Source: Heliopora coerulea (taxonomy: Eukaryota > Cnidaria > Anthozoa > Scleralcyonacea > Helioporidae). Taken from it: a stretch of DNA of 64,000 nucleotides. Below the pieces are notes generated by a model. It ran no database searches. It was not told the DNA's origin and was given only the letters and a program-made list of their open reading frames with translations. How positions within the stretch are numbered: position 1 is the first letter of the stretch; each line of letters opens with the position of its first letter. Shown here one piece after another: positions 1-11,285 of the stretch. A program made the position numbers and the translations under genes. The stretch covers positions 62,001-126,000 of the forward strand of contig JASJOG010000237.1 in assembly GCA_030142905.1 (NCBI GenBank), given 5' to 3'.

Positions 1-70
1 TTTGTGGTCCATAATCTACCACACCTATCTGACGCATATCCGTGACGCCGGTGTAACCCGTTTACAGATT

Positions 71-120
71 ACATATATATATATATATATTTTTTTTTTT
101 TTGGTATTTTTTTTTTTATC
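71..120. repeat. TA/T-rich simple repeat
   Basis: A run of alternating TA followed by poly-T interrupted by one GG. Low-complexity DNA with no coding signal. Confidence 0.85.
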
Positions 121-453
121 ACAACATACAACATAAAGATATTTTTCAATAGATGCATAAAAGCTGCTAAAATGTTGCTCAAAATAAAAAAAAGTTGCCA
201 GTTGCTTCCGAAATCTGAAAATTTTCTCTGAAAATTAAGTGTTTCTAAGCATATATATTTGCAGCATGTCTGTTTTATTGCATCAATAGACGTTTCACAT
301 CTTGAATCATCCGTTACTTTAAAATTTCTCGGTGCACGCGCCCTATATAGGGGCCGCAAACAAAACTAAACAAGTGTTTACCAGAACTGTAAATAACAAA
401 TCAGATTTTTCTTTAGTTTCTTATAAAGTACGTAGATATTGAATGAGCGCGCT

Positions 454-633
454 CTAGTTCTCGTCCTTTCTCTTACTGCTGTTGCAGCGGATCATTTCAG
501 ATGCCTCGATGTAATCTTCCAGTGCACTTTCTTGTGGTAATGATAAACTGCTTAGCAAACTGAACAACCGTTCAGCAGCAGCAGAGCCAGGCTGAATCAG
601 TACCAATTTGATTTCTTTACCATTGCTGCCCAT
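454..633 (-). pseudogene. hAT-type transposase C-terminal fragment
   Basis: The minus strand reads 59 codons from an ATG to TAG. It contains the stretch LVLIQPGSAAAERLFSLLSS followed by an ALEDYIEASEMIRCN-like tail. The S-A-A-A-E-R-x-F-S pattern is the hallmark of the C-terminal dimerisation region of hAT-family transposases and their domesticated relatives. No BED finger or catalytic portion is visible upstream, so this is only the 3' end of a decayed transposase. It is too short to be functional. A domesticated hAT-derived exon is an alternative but nothing supports it. Confidence 0.6.
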
Positions 634-1174
634 TGTGGAAGTGTGTTATAATGGGATGAGGACGACAACGTGGCGTCCGCCATTTTCCCTGTGATACTGG
701 CATCAATTCCATACTTGGAATTGGAATAAATTACCACATTCCCCAGAAAACCGGAAGGTCAAAGGATTAATGTTTAGCCTATTCCCCTCCCGTTCCGTAA
801 AAGGACACTTTTAAACGGCACAACGATGTTTCTTAGAATTTTCTTGCACCATAACCACCATATTACCAATGAGGAAATGTTTAAAACTTCAAAAAATCTA
901 TATCTTGGTTCAAATAAGCCCGACAGTTGCTGAAAATGTGCTGACTTTAAGAAAAGTTGTTCGAAGTTGTTCGTTTGCGAAAAAGTTGCTCGAAATCCCA
1001 AAAGTTGTTAAAAAAGTTGCCGAGCACAATATGGATGGGCCTAGCGACCAGCGAATATTGTGTAAATGGACCGTAAACTGCCGCAACTGTCGTTAAACGA
1101 TTATGAAACGATACTTTCCGACAGCTCTCTACGAATATGCCTCACGTGAGGTATGTTCAGTCGTTATTTTCAAA

Positions 1175-1399
1175 ATGATGGACTTCCTTGCAGAAAATAA
1201 TCTTTGTGGTCAAACATTGTTAAAGTTAGTAAGCAGAGGAAATGCAATCATCGCTGAACTTTTGCGTTTATCGGATTTCATTCCACCTGAATTCCGTCTT
1301 GATAATAAAAGAGATCAGTTCAAATATGGTAACGTTTTGACCGACTTCTCGTACTTCCGTGGACCTGAATTCTCCGAAGCGAAAATCGACGCTAAACCG
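1175..1399 (+). pseudogene. WASHC5: WASHC5-like (strumpellin) exon 1, copy A
   Basis: The reading frame begins [20 protein letters not shown], continues through [17 protein letters not shown] and [10 protein letters not shown], and ends in ...DAKP. This closely matches the N-terminus of strumpellin, the WASH-complex subunit that helps recruit Arp2/3-activating WASH to endosomes. The exon ends CCG|GTAAGT, a consensus donor on a complete codon, and the next exon resumes with ELQDLD as expected. Either of two adjacent ATGs could be the start; the second matches the usual MLDFLAEN start. This exon is intact, but exon 3 is missing and exon 5 has stops, so the locus is called a pseudogene. Confidence 0.8.
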
Positions 1400-2160
1400 G
1401 TAAGTGCGACGAGTTAAACTAGCCTGATAGTGCACTGGGATCTAACTGTGACTAAAACGTACTGACAAGATTTTCAGGCGAAACTATAAGAGCTGTCCTT
1501 CGGCCTTTTTATTGGATTTTGTAAAATGGCTATCAATGACGTCTTGCATTTCACTTCTTGAACTTCTACTACTTTCCTTACACCGTTGCATTTGCATTTG
1601 CCCTCCAAGACAAGGCTGCCACATCCTCACAAAGGTAGACCAGTATCTTCCTAGCGTTATTGAGTAAAAGTCCAGTAGCGTTGAGATTGCATAGCTCTCC
1701 TGTTGCTGTATCAAGCTTTTCAAATTTTAAAATAAAATAATCTTTTGTCTATTAGTTGGCAATTGCTTCCAAATTTTGCTCGGTTAGAAACAGCTTTTTA
1801 CAAGGAAATTGAAATTTGATTCAAAAATGACGAGTGGGAAGATGCCACCAGGACTCAGGGAACTTTAAAATTTGGTACCAGAGTTGATTGTGAACCCAGA
1901 TTACCTTTTGGGATGAGAGTAAGAAATATACAGTACCTTGATGAAAATCATCTTGAAATCTCAATATTCAAATTAAAGTAGATGAAAAAATTGGTCATGG
2001 TAATATTTTGACTTTATTTGAAAGCAGTTGTCTAATGTCAGGCACTTCTTTAGAGCATGCTTTTTGGCTTAATGTCTTGAATTTGTTGGCTGTGAATAGT
2101 ACAGGTAATTGAGATGCAGTAAGTTGCTTCTCAATATTTCTGATGTGGTCTTTCCAATCA

Positions 2161-2330
2161 GTATGAAACTGAGATGCAATGCGTTGAATATGTCCAGTTT
2201 ACAGCAAGAGGAGCCAAGGTGCTTAACTGCCAAGGTGTACCAGGTGATCAGAAAAGTACTGTAGCTGTGGCAGCAATGGGTGTAAATTATTTGATGACGT
2301 ATTATTATTATTATTGTTTCAAAGGATAGT
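2161..2330 (+). other. Unrecognised open stretch in intron 1, copy A
   Basis: Within WASHC5-like intron 1, about 50 codons stay open and include VQFTARGAKVLNCQGVPG followed by DQKSTVAVAAMGVNYLM. The equivalent stretch in copy B (about 29637-29790) is also open but changed at many residues. I do not recognise the family. It could be an old transposon fragment that predates the duplication. Similarity between the copies extends beyond it, so conservation alone does not prove coding function. Confidence 0.3.
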
Positions 2331-3496
2331 ATTTATGTTGGGCAAAAATTACTAAAATCCTGCAAACATTAGAATTAACTAGACATCAACAAAAGGATAT
2401 CTCTTACATTTACACTAAGGAGTTGGAGAACTCAAGGATTTTATAATGGTAATGTACTGTAAAAGTACAGTACACATATCTTCAAGTCACAATGACTACC
2501 CTTAGGTTTACCATGATGAAGCAAAGCACCCCAATACATAGGAGTCTGTTGGATGGACATTAATCTGCATTACCCCCTGGGTTTAAAAAGGATTCTCTAC
2601 CTGAGCTATACAAAAGGGGATTTTGTCCAAGCAAAAGGCACATTCTTTCAGTCAATAACACTTGAATACTTACATACCCTATAAATGGAAAAGCAAAGTT
2701 GAGAGTGATTGAGAAGCTGTCATCAAGACACAGAAGCATGCTGGGAGATTTCTGTGATTAATTTGTAGCATGGAGGTTCACAATGTGCCATTGAATTTAA
2801 TTGGAATACAGTGTCGAAATTATCACTGACTGAAGACTGGAACATGACAATGTTTGTGCAATTTGTATATACTTCTTAGCATTATTGTATATGAAAACAG
2901 TATCTCAATTTATCAGAAGAAAAGTTCTTTAAGTAATTCAAATTAACTCAAAGCATTTATTCACGTGGGCAAAATTTCAACATTGATTTCTCTTGAACCT
3001 CTACTGCAATTCTGACCAAACTCCCTGTGGCAATACCAATCATTACACTAATTCTTAGCATGAACCTTACCCTAACCTTAACCGTACCCTTAACTTTTAT
3101 CCTAACTCTACTTCCAATTTTATTGTAAATGATTTATAAATTGCTGTTCTTATGTCATCTTTTCAAATAGTTTCATGCTTTACATGTTGCCTCATTCTTT
3201 TGTGTTAAAACTTCCACTGAACCTATGGTGTAGGTCATTCACTTATGATGAGTATCTACTAAACTGCAGTTTCACTTGCTGCTGTTTACAATCCATGTGA
3301 AGTAGTGGTGTTTTTGCAGACATTTTCTAGCCTATTTGGCACTTAGAAAAGTTTGCATAAGATTGTGCTAGATGACCATAACTCAGTGTAAATGTGATCT
3401 CTTACATGTCCTCATTAATGTGATTATGACTCCTTTGTACATTATCTAGGATCTAATTTTCTTTTATTTGGCTTTTTTCCCATCTTATTACTTCAG

Positions 3497-3603
3497 GAGC
3501 TTCAAGACCTTGATTCAGAATTCAGGGAAAACCATATTGACATGCTGGCAAGGTTCTTCCTTGCATTTGAAAGTGTTTTCAAATACATCATTGACCTGAA
3601 CAA
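3497..3603 (+). pseudogene. WASHC5: WASHC5-like exon 2, copy A
   Basis: After a pyrimidine-rich tract and TTCAG, the frame reads [20 protein letters not shown] and then [15 protein letters not shown]. This matches strumpellin residues just after exon 1. The exon is fully open (107 bp, ending in phase 2). The donor is AA|GTACAG, whereas copy B has AG|GTACAG. The last exon base is therefore A instead of G, which weakens the splice site and changes the split Arg codon. About 2.1 kb of intron separates it from exon 1. Confidence 0.8.
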
Positions 3604-3796
3604 GTACAGAAAATATGCAAATTTTTAATCTTCAGCCTGACAGTATTAGTGTGCTGGACAAGAAATTTAGTAATCTGGCTGGATACCAAACAGTTTCTTC
3701 TTTATATCCTAAACCAGTCACAACAATTTTGCGATATTTGTTGAATCTTCAGACTCAGTTAAGGTCAAAACCATTGAGCTTTTCTGTGATAATGAT

Positions 3797-4276
3797 AAAA
3801 ATATTTATGGTGAATAGTCTTTTTTTGCAACCAGGTGAACTATAAGTCATATTTATAGGTAATGCTACTCTGGTTTTGTGGCCAGCAAAAGGTAAATACA
3901 AATTGCTAGAAGACATTTCTTAATTGAAGATTAAAATAGAGTCACCAGGTATTTCCACTAGATTCAGGGGTCACCGGATATCTCACTGATAAATAAAAAT
4001 TAAAACAAGGTCACTGGGTTTCTCCCTTGAAATAAGGGTCACCAGATATCTCTCCAAGATTACTGCTAGAACATGGTAATGACTGAGATAAGATTATACC
4101 CAGTGACCTTGTTTTAATTTTTATCAGTGAGATATCCAGTGACCCCTAAATCTAGGGGAAATACCTGGTGACTCTATTTTAATCTTCAATTAAGAAATGT
4201 CTTCTAGCAATGTTATTTACCTTTTGCTGGCCACCAAACCAGAGTAGCATTACCTATAAATATGAAAAATATTTAT
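3797..4276. mobile_element. Foldback element with 12-bp target duplication
   Basis: Two arms of roughly 170 bp (from 3848 rightward and from 4264 leftward) are inverted copies. They begin with CATATTTATAGGTAATGC and its complement. The insert (3809-4264) is flanked on both sides by AAAAATATTTAT at 3797-3808 and 4265-4276. In copy B the equivalent position (about 31490) has a single, nearly identical AAAAATACTTAT, which is the empty site. The left side carries about 39 bp outside the palindrome. No coding capacity was seen. Confidence 0.8.
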
Positions 4277-5284
4277 CTTACACAGGCATGCAGTGAATTT
4301 TGAAACTTCACCCATAACACTGAAACTTAGATGAAACCCTGGCTGAGTTCAGATAAATCTTTTGTACAAACAGTGCACCTGTCTACAGTATGCAGTATCT
4401 GCGATTTTTAATTAGATGTGGCAGTTTTGCAATGAAAGTAAAAGATTTTGCTTTTAAAATTTTTTATATATATTGCAAGCCTTGAAATTAGTAGCCAGTC
4501 ATGGACATTGTCTAGCACAAATTTGTTATTATGGTGTGACCAGCACAAAGTTTATTGTGCACGTCACTACCATTTGTCCAGTGCCAGTTCCTGTGAAAAT
4601 AGACTTCAAATTTTACCAAGAATAAGCTGTTATTTGATTCCAATCAATTTTTCTTTAAAATTGCATTTTGTATCCCTGTTACAAGATCAATCATCAGTTA
4701 CCTCAATTTCATGAAACTTCCAAGTTATCATAAATACTTATGTGTCAATGTTACCCACTAGATAATCCCTGGTCCTCTCAGTTACCACCTGGTCTGTAAA
4801 CAGCCATTTCTTGTAATCAGTTAAAAGGTTAATAACTACCATAACTGATACTGATATTCTGTGATATTCTTTGGAATCAGTTGTGGCAGTTATCAACCTC
4901 TTAACTTTTAACCTTACTTATCACTGCCTACACAGTATTCTGTTCTTATATCATTAATTGTTTTAAAAAGAGATTGCTTTTATACAGCCCATAGCTGCTA
5001 ATTAGCCATGTCCAAAAATGTAAGTTCATATTTCCAGGCTTTGTCATGTGAAATTTGAAGGGATGTGGTCATTCACATGCCTTGTCTATTTGAGGTGTGT
5101 GATGGCAAGTGATAACATAATAATGCCTTAATAAGTAATGACAGCACAAAGGTAATTATGGCAAAAAGACTTCCTGAAACATGTGGTACTTGTTCACAAT
5201 TTCAGCCTTCAAAAGATCTCTAGTTTCTATCAGGTACTGGCTATTCAAAGTACAAAATGTAATGCTTATAGCAAAGTTGGGCAA

Positions 5285-5600
5285 AATAAAATAAAACATA
5301 TTCTGAAAAATAGAGACATCTTGGAAAACTCAAGAAATGGGTCAAAACAAGACAAGTATATGTGACTGTAATATTTTGACTTTATTACAAAGGCATCATC
5401 AGACAGAATAATTCACAAAACAAGCCAAGGTCTATATATACAGTGTGATGTAGACAAAGGAAGTTAGGAATCCTACACCTGAGATATTAACACAATAGAA
5501 CACATTGCTAATTAATTATCTCAATAGGAAGCTCTTGTTTTGACTCATATCTTGAGTTTTCCAAAATGTCTCTATTTTTTGGAACATGTTTTATTTTATA
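5285..5600. mobile_element. MITE-like element with ~70-bp inverted ends
   Basis: The left end TAAAATAAAACATATTCTGA and its right-end complement at about 5600 form imperfect terminal inverted repeats of about 70 bp. The arms include AATAGAGACAT, GGAAAACTCAAG and GTCAAAACAAG. Just inside the left arm lies a minus-strand CTGATGATG...AAAGTCAAAATATTAC segment, like the hammerhead-like segments near 14520 and 59825. A clear target duplication could not be picked out by eye. Confidence 0.6.
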
Positions 5601-6609
5601 CTTTTTGAAGTTGTTGGCTGGTTGTAGTTTTTGGTCAAAATAAAGAAATCATATATGACAGATGCAGTGCAGTCTTAGTTTAAGACAGTTTGACAATGAC
5701 TTAATTGTTCACCACACTCATAAAAGTTTCATTTCTGTTTTCCCATTAGAGAACAAAACAAGGCAAAGTTTATGTACAAAATAAGAAATTACCAACTTTC
5801 AGAATACATGACCAGGATGTTTAATGTTACTAATAATACAAATTATAATCTTTGGAGCAATAAAGTGGATTTTGCTCTCCAAAAGCCAAATACAAACATT
5901 ATGAAAAAGAAATCTTATAAAGAAATATAAATAAAAAGAAATCAGATAAAGAAAATTAAGGAAATCAGATATGGCATGTGCAGTGCAGTCTTAGTTTAAG
6001 ACAGTTTGACAATGACTTAATTGCTCACCACACTCATAACAGTTTCATTTAGGGTTTCCCATCAGGTGCACAGTACACATCAGATTTATTGTTAGAAAAG
6101 GGGTTTTCAGCAGTTGATTCAATTTCCTGTAACATGCTGCAATTACATTGAATTTTATTTGACAGTGAACTTGGTCTGTGCTTTTGTGTCTTTCTTTTTA
6201 AATAAATTTTTAATGTGCACTGTCAAATCTCTTTGCGTTCAGTTCCCTTAAAAATTGAATTGATCAATTTTATTACTAATAGATTGTCACCCTTTTAGTT
6301 AAAAGTATTCTTCCAAAGCTTTCTTGCTTTGATTCCAAGAAAATTGTGTTGCACATAATGTTTAAATCACTTCCATTTGAAGCAGATTACAAACTTACTG
6401 ACACTTTATTGTCCACTCATGTTGGGTCAAATTTCACAACACAAGTATCACATTATTGTAACAAAATGTTTCACAATCCTGTTTACACATCATTAAATAA
6501 GGCCAAGAAACTCCAATTAAACTTGTAAACCTCTTTGTCAGTCATTGGATTAGTGAAAGATGCATGTCTTTGTCAACATCAACATCCAAGAAATTTTACA
6601 ATCATTCAA

Positions 6610-8112
6610 GAAAGAGGAGGGTGCCAGACCAGTGGGGAGAGTTATACCATCATGATATATAAAGGAAAGGAGGATGCCTTGATGTGTGAAAAGTATAGGG
6701 GAGTGAGACTTATGGAGCATAGCATGAAGGTGTGGGAGAAGATCCTGGAGGGAAGATTAAGAGAGATTGTGGAGATTGATGAAAATCAGTTTGGCTTTCA
6801 GCAGAAGTCAACAGTGGATGCCATCTTTGTTATGAGACAACTACAGGAGAGGTATGGAGGGGGCAAAAAAGGAGCTATTCCATATTTTTGTGGACTTGGA
6901 AAATGCCTTTGACAGAGTGCCAAGAGAAGCAATTGTATGGACACTGAGGAAACAAAATGTGCCAGAACGACTTACTGTGTGTAAACTCAAAATCAGAGGT
7001 GAAGGCACTGGCAGGAACATCAGAGGAGTTTGAGATAGGAGTTGGAGTACATTGAGGTTCTGCACTGAGTCCTCTGTTGTTTGTGGTGGTGATGCAAGAG
7101 GTAATGAAGGATTTGAGAGACGAAAGTTTGTGGGAATTGTTATATGCAGACAACCCAGTGATCGTAGGAGAGTCAGAGGAACAGGTTGTTAGGAGGTTTA
7201 ATGAGTGGAAAACAGAGTTGGAAACAAGAGGTTTGATGGTGAATATAGACAAGACAAAAATGATCTAAGTGGGAAGGGAGCCAGCAGTGAGACCACAAAG
7301 AGGCAGATACTCATGTGGAGTTTGTGTGAAGAGGGTTGGAGTGAACTCAGTCTGGTGTCAAGGATGTTCATGGTGATGCTACAGGAAATGTTCAGGACTC
7401 AGAAACATGAAACGAGCAGGAGATAACTATAGGTGTGCGGCTTGTGTCAGAGATCCCATTGCATTGCCTTGGGAGGTGGTGGTGAAGGGTGGTATGTTGG
7501 ATGTGGTGGACAGCTTTTGTTATCGGGGTGACACCATGACCTGTGTGGGTGGAGTGGAGGTGTCTGTCAGGGCAAGGATAGCCAGCACATGGAAGAAGTG
7601 GAGGGAGTAGACTGGCTTGTTGATAAATCAGAACATACTCTTGGTCAACCGAACTAGGGTGTACTGTGCCTGTGTGAGGCCAGTGCTGTTATATGCTGCT
7701 GAGACTTGGGTACTGACAGGAAAACTGGAGGGAATTTTTGTTAGGTGTGATCATAGAATGTTGAGATACATCGCTTAAGGTGAGATGACAAGATAAAGTC
7801 TCAAATGAGGAAGTGCGGAGGAGATGTGGTGTTGAGGATTTGGAAGATACTGTAGACTGAGGAGAGAAAGGCTGAGGTGGTTTGGGCATGTTAGAAGAAG
7901 AGGGGAAGGTCATGTACATGTATGGAGAAGAGCTGTAGAGTTGGAGGTGGTAGGAAAGAGAATGGTGAGAAGGCCTAGGAAGACCTGGAGGCAGGGAGTG
8001 GAGGAGGACTTGAGACGTTTGAATATCAGGAAAGATATGGTAGATAATAGGCAACGGTGGAGACGACTCATAGCACGTCCGACCCCAGTAGTGGGACAAG
8101 ATGGATGTTAAA
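6610..8112 (+). mobile_element. Decayed non-LTR retrotransposon (LINE) RT and C-terminal region
   Basis: Pieces of a reverse transcriptase appear in changing frames. Around 6660-6900 the protein reads YRGVRLMEHSMKVWEKILE then QFGF, and continues in another frame as LENAFDRVPREAIVW. Around 7077-7268 it reads LLYADNPVIV and KTKMI. At 7490-7560 it reads LDVVDSFCYRGD, and at 7640-8100 RVYCACVRPVLLYAAETW, LRWFGHV and RPRKTW. This order matches a class of animal LINEs common in marine invertebrates. Frameshifts and stops are frequent. The catalytic YADD box reads YADN, so the enzyme would be dead. The 5' part (endonuclease) is absent. I cannot assign the clade with certainty. Confidence 0.75.
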
Positions 8113-8433
8113 TGAGAATGAATGGTGATGATGAAACAACATCCATGTCAAGGTCAAAACTTGAAATATTTTGTTACTTTAATGACTTCCGTTCCATAGA
8201 TGTTTGGCTAAAATCTATTGTGTTAAATTCAGAGGACAACTTTTAAGTTTTGGGCACACAATGGATCACCCACCTTGTTGATTCTAAGTGTGTGCCAAGG
8301 CATGTGCATGTGATTGCATGCCTTGTATGACAAAGCCTGTATTTCATAATTTTTATAGCTATAAGTAAGTATTTAAGCCAAAGTAATCCGACTAACTAAT
8401 TGGATTAAATTTTAAACTATTAACGAGTTTAAG

Positions 8434-8683
8434 ACACACATGAAGAGATTCTAAAGCGCGGGGGTCCAGTGTAGATAGCTTCGATAAAACAGGGCGTTCT
8501 TGAGGTTATACACTATCTAAAAGATAGAAAAAAAGCTTCTCGACGTTTCGAGCGAAGGCCCTTCGTCTGGAGATTAGTAGATAATCTACTAATCTCCGGA
8601 CGAAGGGCCTTCGCTCGAAACGTCGAGAACTTTTTTTCTATCTTTTAGATAGTGTATAACCTCAAGAACACACATGAAGAGAT
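8434..8683. mobile_element. Palindromic retro-insert with 16-bp target duplication
   Basis: ACACACATGAAGAGAT occurs at 8434-8449 and 8668-8683 and brackets a 218-bp insert. From 8497 to 8667 the insert is a near-perfect palindrome with arms of about 85 bp. Each arm contains the string CTCGAAACGTCGAGAA or a variant, preceded by GACGAAGGGCCTTCG. This resembles hammerhead-ribozyme-like terminal sequence of Penelope-like elements (see the 59825 entry). The first position-4 base of the core is mutated in both arms, so activity is unlikely here. Confidence 0.75.
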
Positions 8684-9525
8684 GCTGTTGTGATTTAGAT
8701 TGTCAGAAATTCAGTGCCAGTTTTCATCATGTAGTTTCAAGATAAACCATGCTTACTCAACTTTTGAATGGAACAAGTAAGAATAATTAAGTTTTACTTG
8801 TGAGGTACTTTAAGTTAACATGTAATGCCCTGGGTTGTGAGATGTCTTGTTGATATATTAAATTAAGACATTCACTAACTTCTATAAGCTGCTAACTCAT
8901 AGTGATAGATTTATATGACCAGTACAAACTTATTTGTACCTTTCATTTTGAGAGGCAGAAATAAAAGTATTATATCCAGGCCTGTATATTGTATGAGATT
9001 ACATAGCATATGTCACATATTTTGTGACAGACCTGTAAAGTAAACTTTGGGAATTTAACCAAAAAGGATATTTTTTTTTATCTCTTTTCATATTTCATGT
9101 AGTCCAACCTCATCTTGCGGACACCTGCCATAAGCAAACACCTCTTGTAAGCAGACACCCTTTATGGGCCCTGGCCAAACGTCTATTATATCACTATGTT
9201 GACAACCTCTCATTAGTGGACACCTGCCTTAAACAGACATGGATGCCAAAACATGAATCCCAAATAGCATTATAACCTCTGGTAAGTGGACAATTAGCAA
9301 TTCACTACAATTAAAATGGTTTTTATGGGATTCGGTGGCAGTGGTGTTGAAATAACTTGGGTACAACAAACGTAAACAACTGTAGCCATCACAAGCACAG
9401 ACAACTGTTGTGTGAAGCAAAAGAATTATGCAAAGATAAGATTATGAAATTGGTATATATGGTTAAAGTGAACCAAAACATATAGTACTGTGGTAACAAA
9501 ATTTAAAAAATGCTGATGATAATAG

Positions 9526-9717
9526 GATGATGACCCATTTGAAGGTGAAGACATGATGAACCTGGAACAGTTCTGTTTAAACGTTCCGTGCAAGTGCCCT
9601 GCAATTCCGTACTTTGGCGCAGACGAACATGTGCCGTTCTTCGATGAGTTGATCAATCAGGGCAATCAAAACTGGCATATGAGATCTGAAACGAGCTTTA
9701 TAATGAGGCAAATCTGA
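9526..9717 (+). other. Possible orphan exon or gene fragment
   Basis: Directly after an in-frame TAG that could also serve as a splice acceptor (AATAG), 63 codons are open and end at TGA. The reading includes DDDPFEGEDMMNLEQFCLN and VPCKCPAIPYFGADEHVPFF. The composition is protein-like and cysteine-containing, but I do not recognise a family, and no matching piece was seen in copy B. Confidence 0.22.
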
Positions 9718-9929
9718 CTGTTGACGCAAGTGAGAAGTCGCCCTAAGGATTTAAAAGTTACGGAGGATCCGCTTCAGCCTTGATTATTCATATTTTACGG
9801 TCAACGAAGAACTTTCTCAAGCTGTACTATCTGTTAATTACATTTTGACAAATTTGCACTTGAAAAAATTTTCACTATGTATTTCTAGAGTCCTAATTCT
9901 CAACTTACTATTCTTTCATTCAACACAAA

Positions 9930-10200
9930 CTGATACTTGTACGGTGGCCGGTAAGGGCCAATCCTTCTCCGTGGAAATATGTCACTGAGACATGAAAATG
10001 TGCATCTCCTGCTTGTAAACGCAGCTTTTCTTCGTGAAGTGACATATCTTCAACGGAAAAACACGCGTCTTTGCCGTAGAAATAGGCGTCTTCCTCCATG
10101 AAATACGCCCCTTCCTTCATGAAATGCACCCCTTCTTCCATGAAATGCGCGCCTTCTCCGTAACAATGTTCACCTTCTTCGTGGAAAAAGATATTTCACC
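9930..10200. repeat. Degenerate ~21-bp minisatellite
   Basis: Imperfect tandem units of about 21 bp with the pattern CTTC-TCCATGAAATGCGCCCC recur here. The minus strand therefore has an open but repetitive reading (MEEGAYFMEEDAYF-like) that should not be taken as a gene. A diverged relative of the same block, including the downstream GGTTGAGTTAACATATGTTTG, lies at 27200-27940. Confidence 0.6.
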
Positions 10201-10452
10201 CCCTATTTCCCCTCCTGGCAGGATTTTTATTTTAAGTGTATGTAGTCAGGGAGGTTGAGTTAACATATGTTTGTCTTCTCAAGTGCGTTATCGCATATTA
10301 AGTCAAAATAATATAGTTCGCTCAAAGCATGCCTTGTAAAGATCAGGTGAGGCGTATTGGAAGGTATGGGGCTAAACAGAGGAAATACGATAGTTAACAT
10401 AACCATTAGTATATATTTTCTTAAGTTTGTTTCATGCATTTCTTTTTGCCAG

Positions 10453-10556
10453 TTGAATACTGAAGTCTTATATCTGTATGGAGTGATGCTGTTAGTTGAT
10501 CAGAAATTTGACGGAGATGTCCGTGAGAAGATGTTGGTCTCGTATTACAGATACTG
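10453..10556 (+). pseudogene. WASHC5: WASHC5-like exon 4, copy A
   Basis: Following TTTTTGCCAG the frame reads [20 protein letters not shown] then [14 protein letters not shown]. This matches the strumpellin segment [17 protein letters not shown] onward. Two oddities are an extra two residues at the acceptor side and loss of one residue (Ile) before DQK. The exon ends TG|GTAAAG in phase 2, which joins properly to exon 5 at 12630. No exon 4 was found in copy B. Exon 3, which should precede it, was not found in copy A. Confidence 0.75.
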
Positions 10557-11149
10557 GTAAAGTATATTAACAAGACTTCTTATTTGAAATATCACTGAAC
10601 AGTATTATAAACTTTGCCGTGTTCGTCCCTAACCATAAGCCAGTCCTGACCCTGAATTAGGACTCTTTTGTTTGGTCGATTTTTCCGGCATCAACCTACC
10701 ACCTTGAAGGATTTAATGGATTTTGTTGAAACTAGGCATTTATGTTCGCAATGTAAAGGGAAGTTGTTGTTGTGAATTTGGTAAAGTTTGGTTAAAACCG
10801 GGGGGCTGTACTTAGCATTGAAGTTCAAAATCGTCCAAATAACATTAATCCTACCATTTTTGTTTGGGGATTTTTTGAAGTGGGATTTTTTTGTTGGGTT
10901 CCTAATGGTGTGCTGATCTTAAATATCTGGTTTATATTTTGGGGACCTGTCGAAAATCCCAGGGGTGGCCGGCGAATGGAGTAGGTGTATAGCTTTTGTA
11001 CTATACTCCACATTGAAATATAAGGATTTCAAATCCGAAGTTTAATTTCTAGATAAGTGGGTTCCTAATTGTCTAAGAAGCTGAAATTTGGTACGAATAA
11101 AGGTGTCTGGATTTATATAACAATATAATTGAACACTATTATTAACTTT

Positions 11150-11285
11150 GCCGTGTTTGTCCCTAACCATAAGGCAGTCCTAACCCTAACCAACCCTAAC
11201 CCTAACCAACCCTAACCCTAACCAACCCTAACCCTTACCTCGTCCTAACCAAAGTTACAACCCATACCTTAACCCTAAAACGTTA
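11150..11285. repeat. Interstitial telomere-like CCCTAA repeats
   Basis: A short run of imperfect CCCTAACC units (CCTAACCAACCCTAACCCTAA repeated) lies in WASHC5-like intron 4. TTAGGG is the standard animal telomere repeat. The equivalent place in copy B (about 35750-35820) has only scattered CCTAACC remnants, so the tract either expanded in A or decayed in B. Confidence 0.65.

Noticed and set aside
9920..10141. 73-residue minus-strand frame with MEEGAYFMEEDAYF repeats
   Set aside because: It follows the 21-bp minisatellite unit; no sign of a start, splice sites or family.
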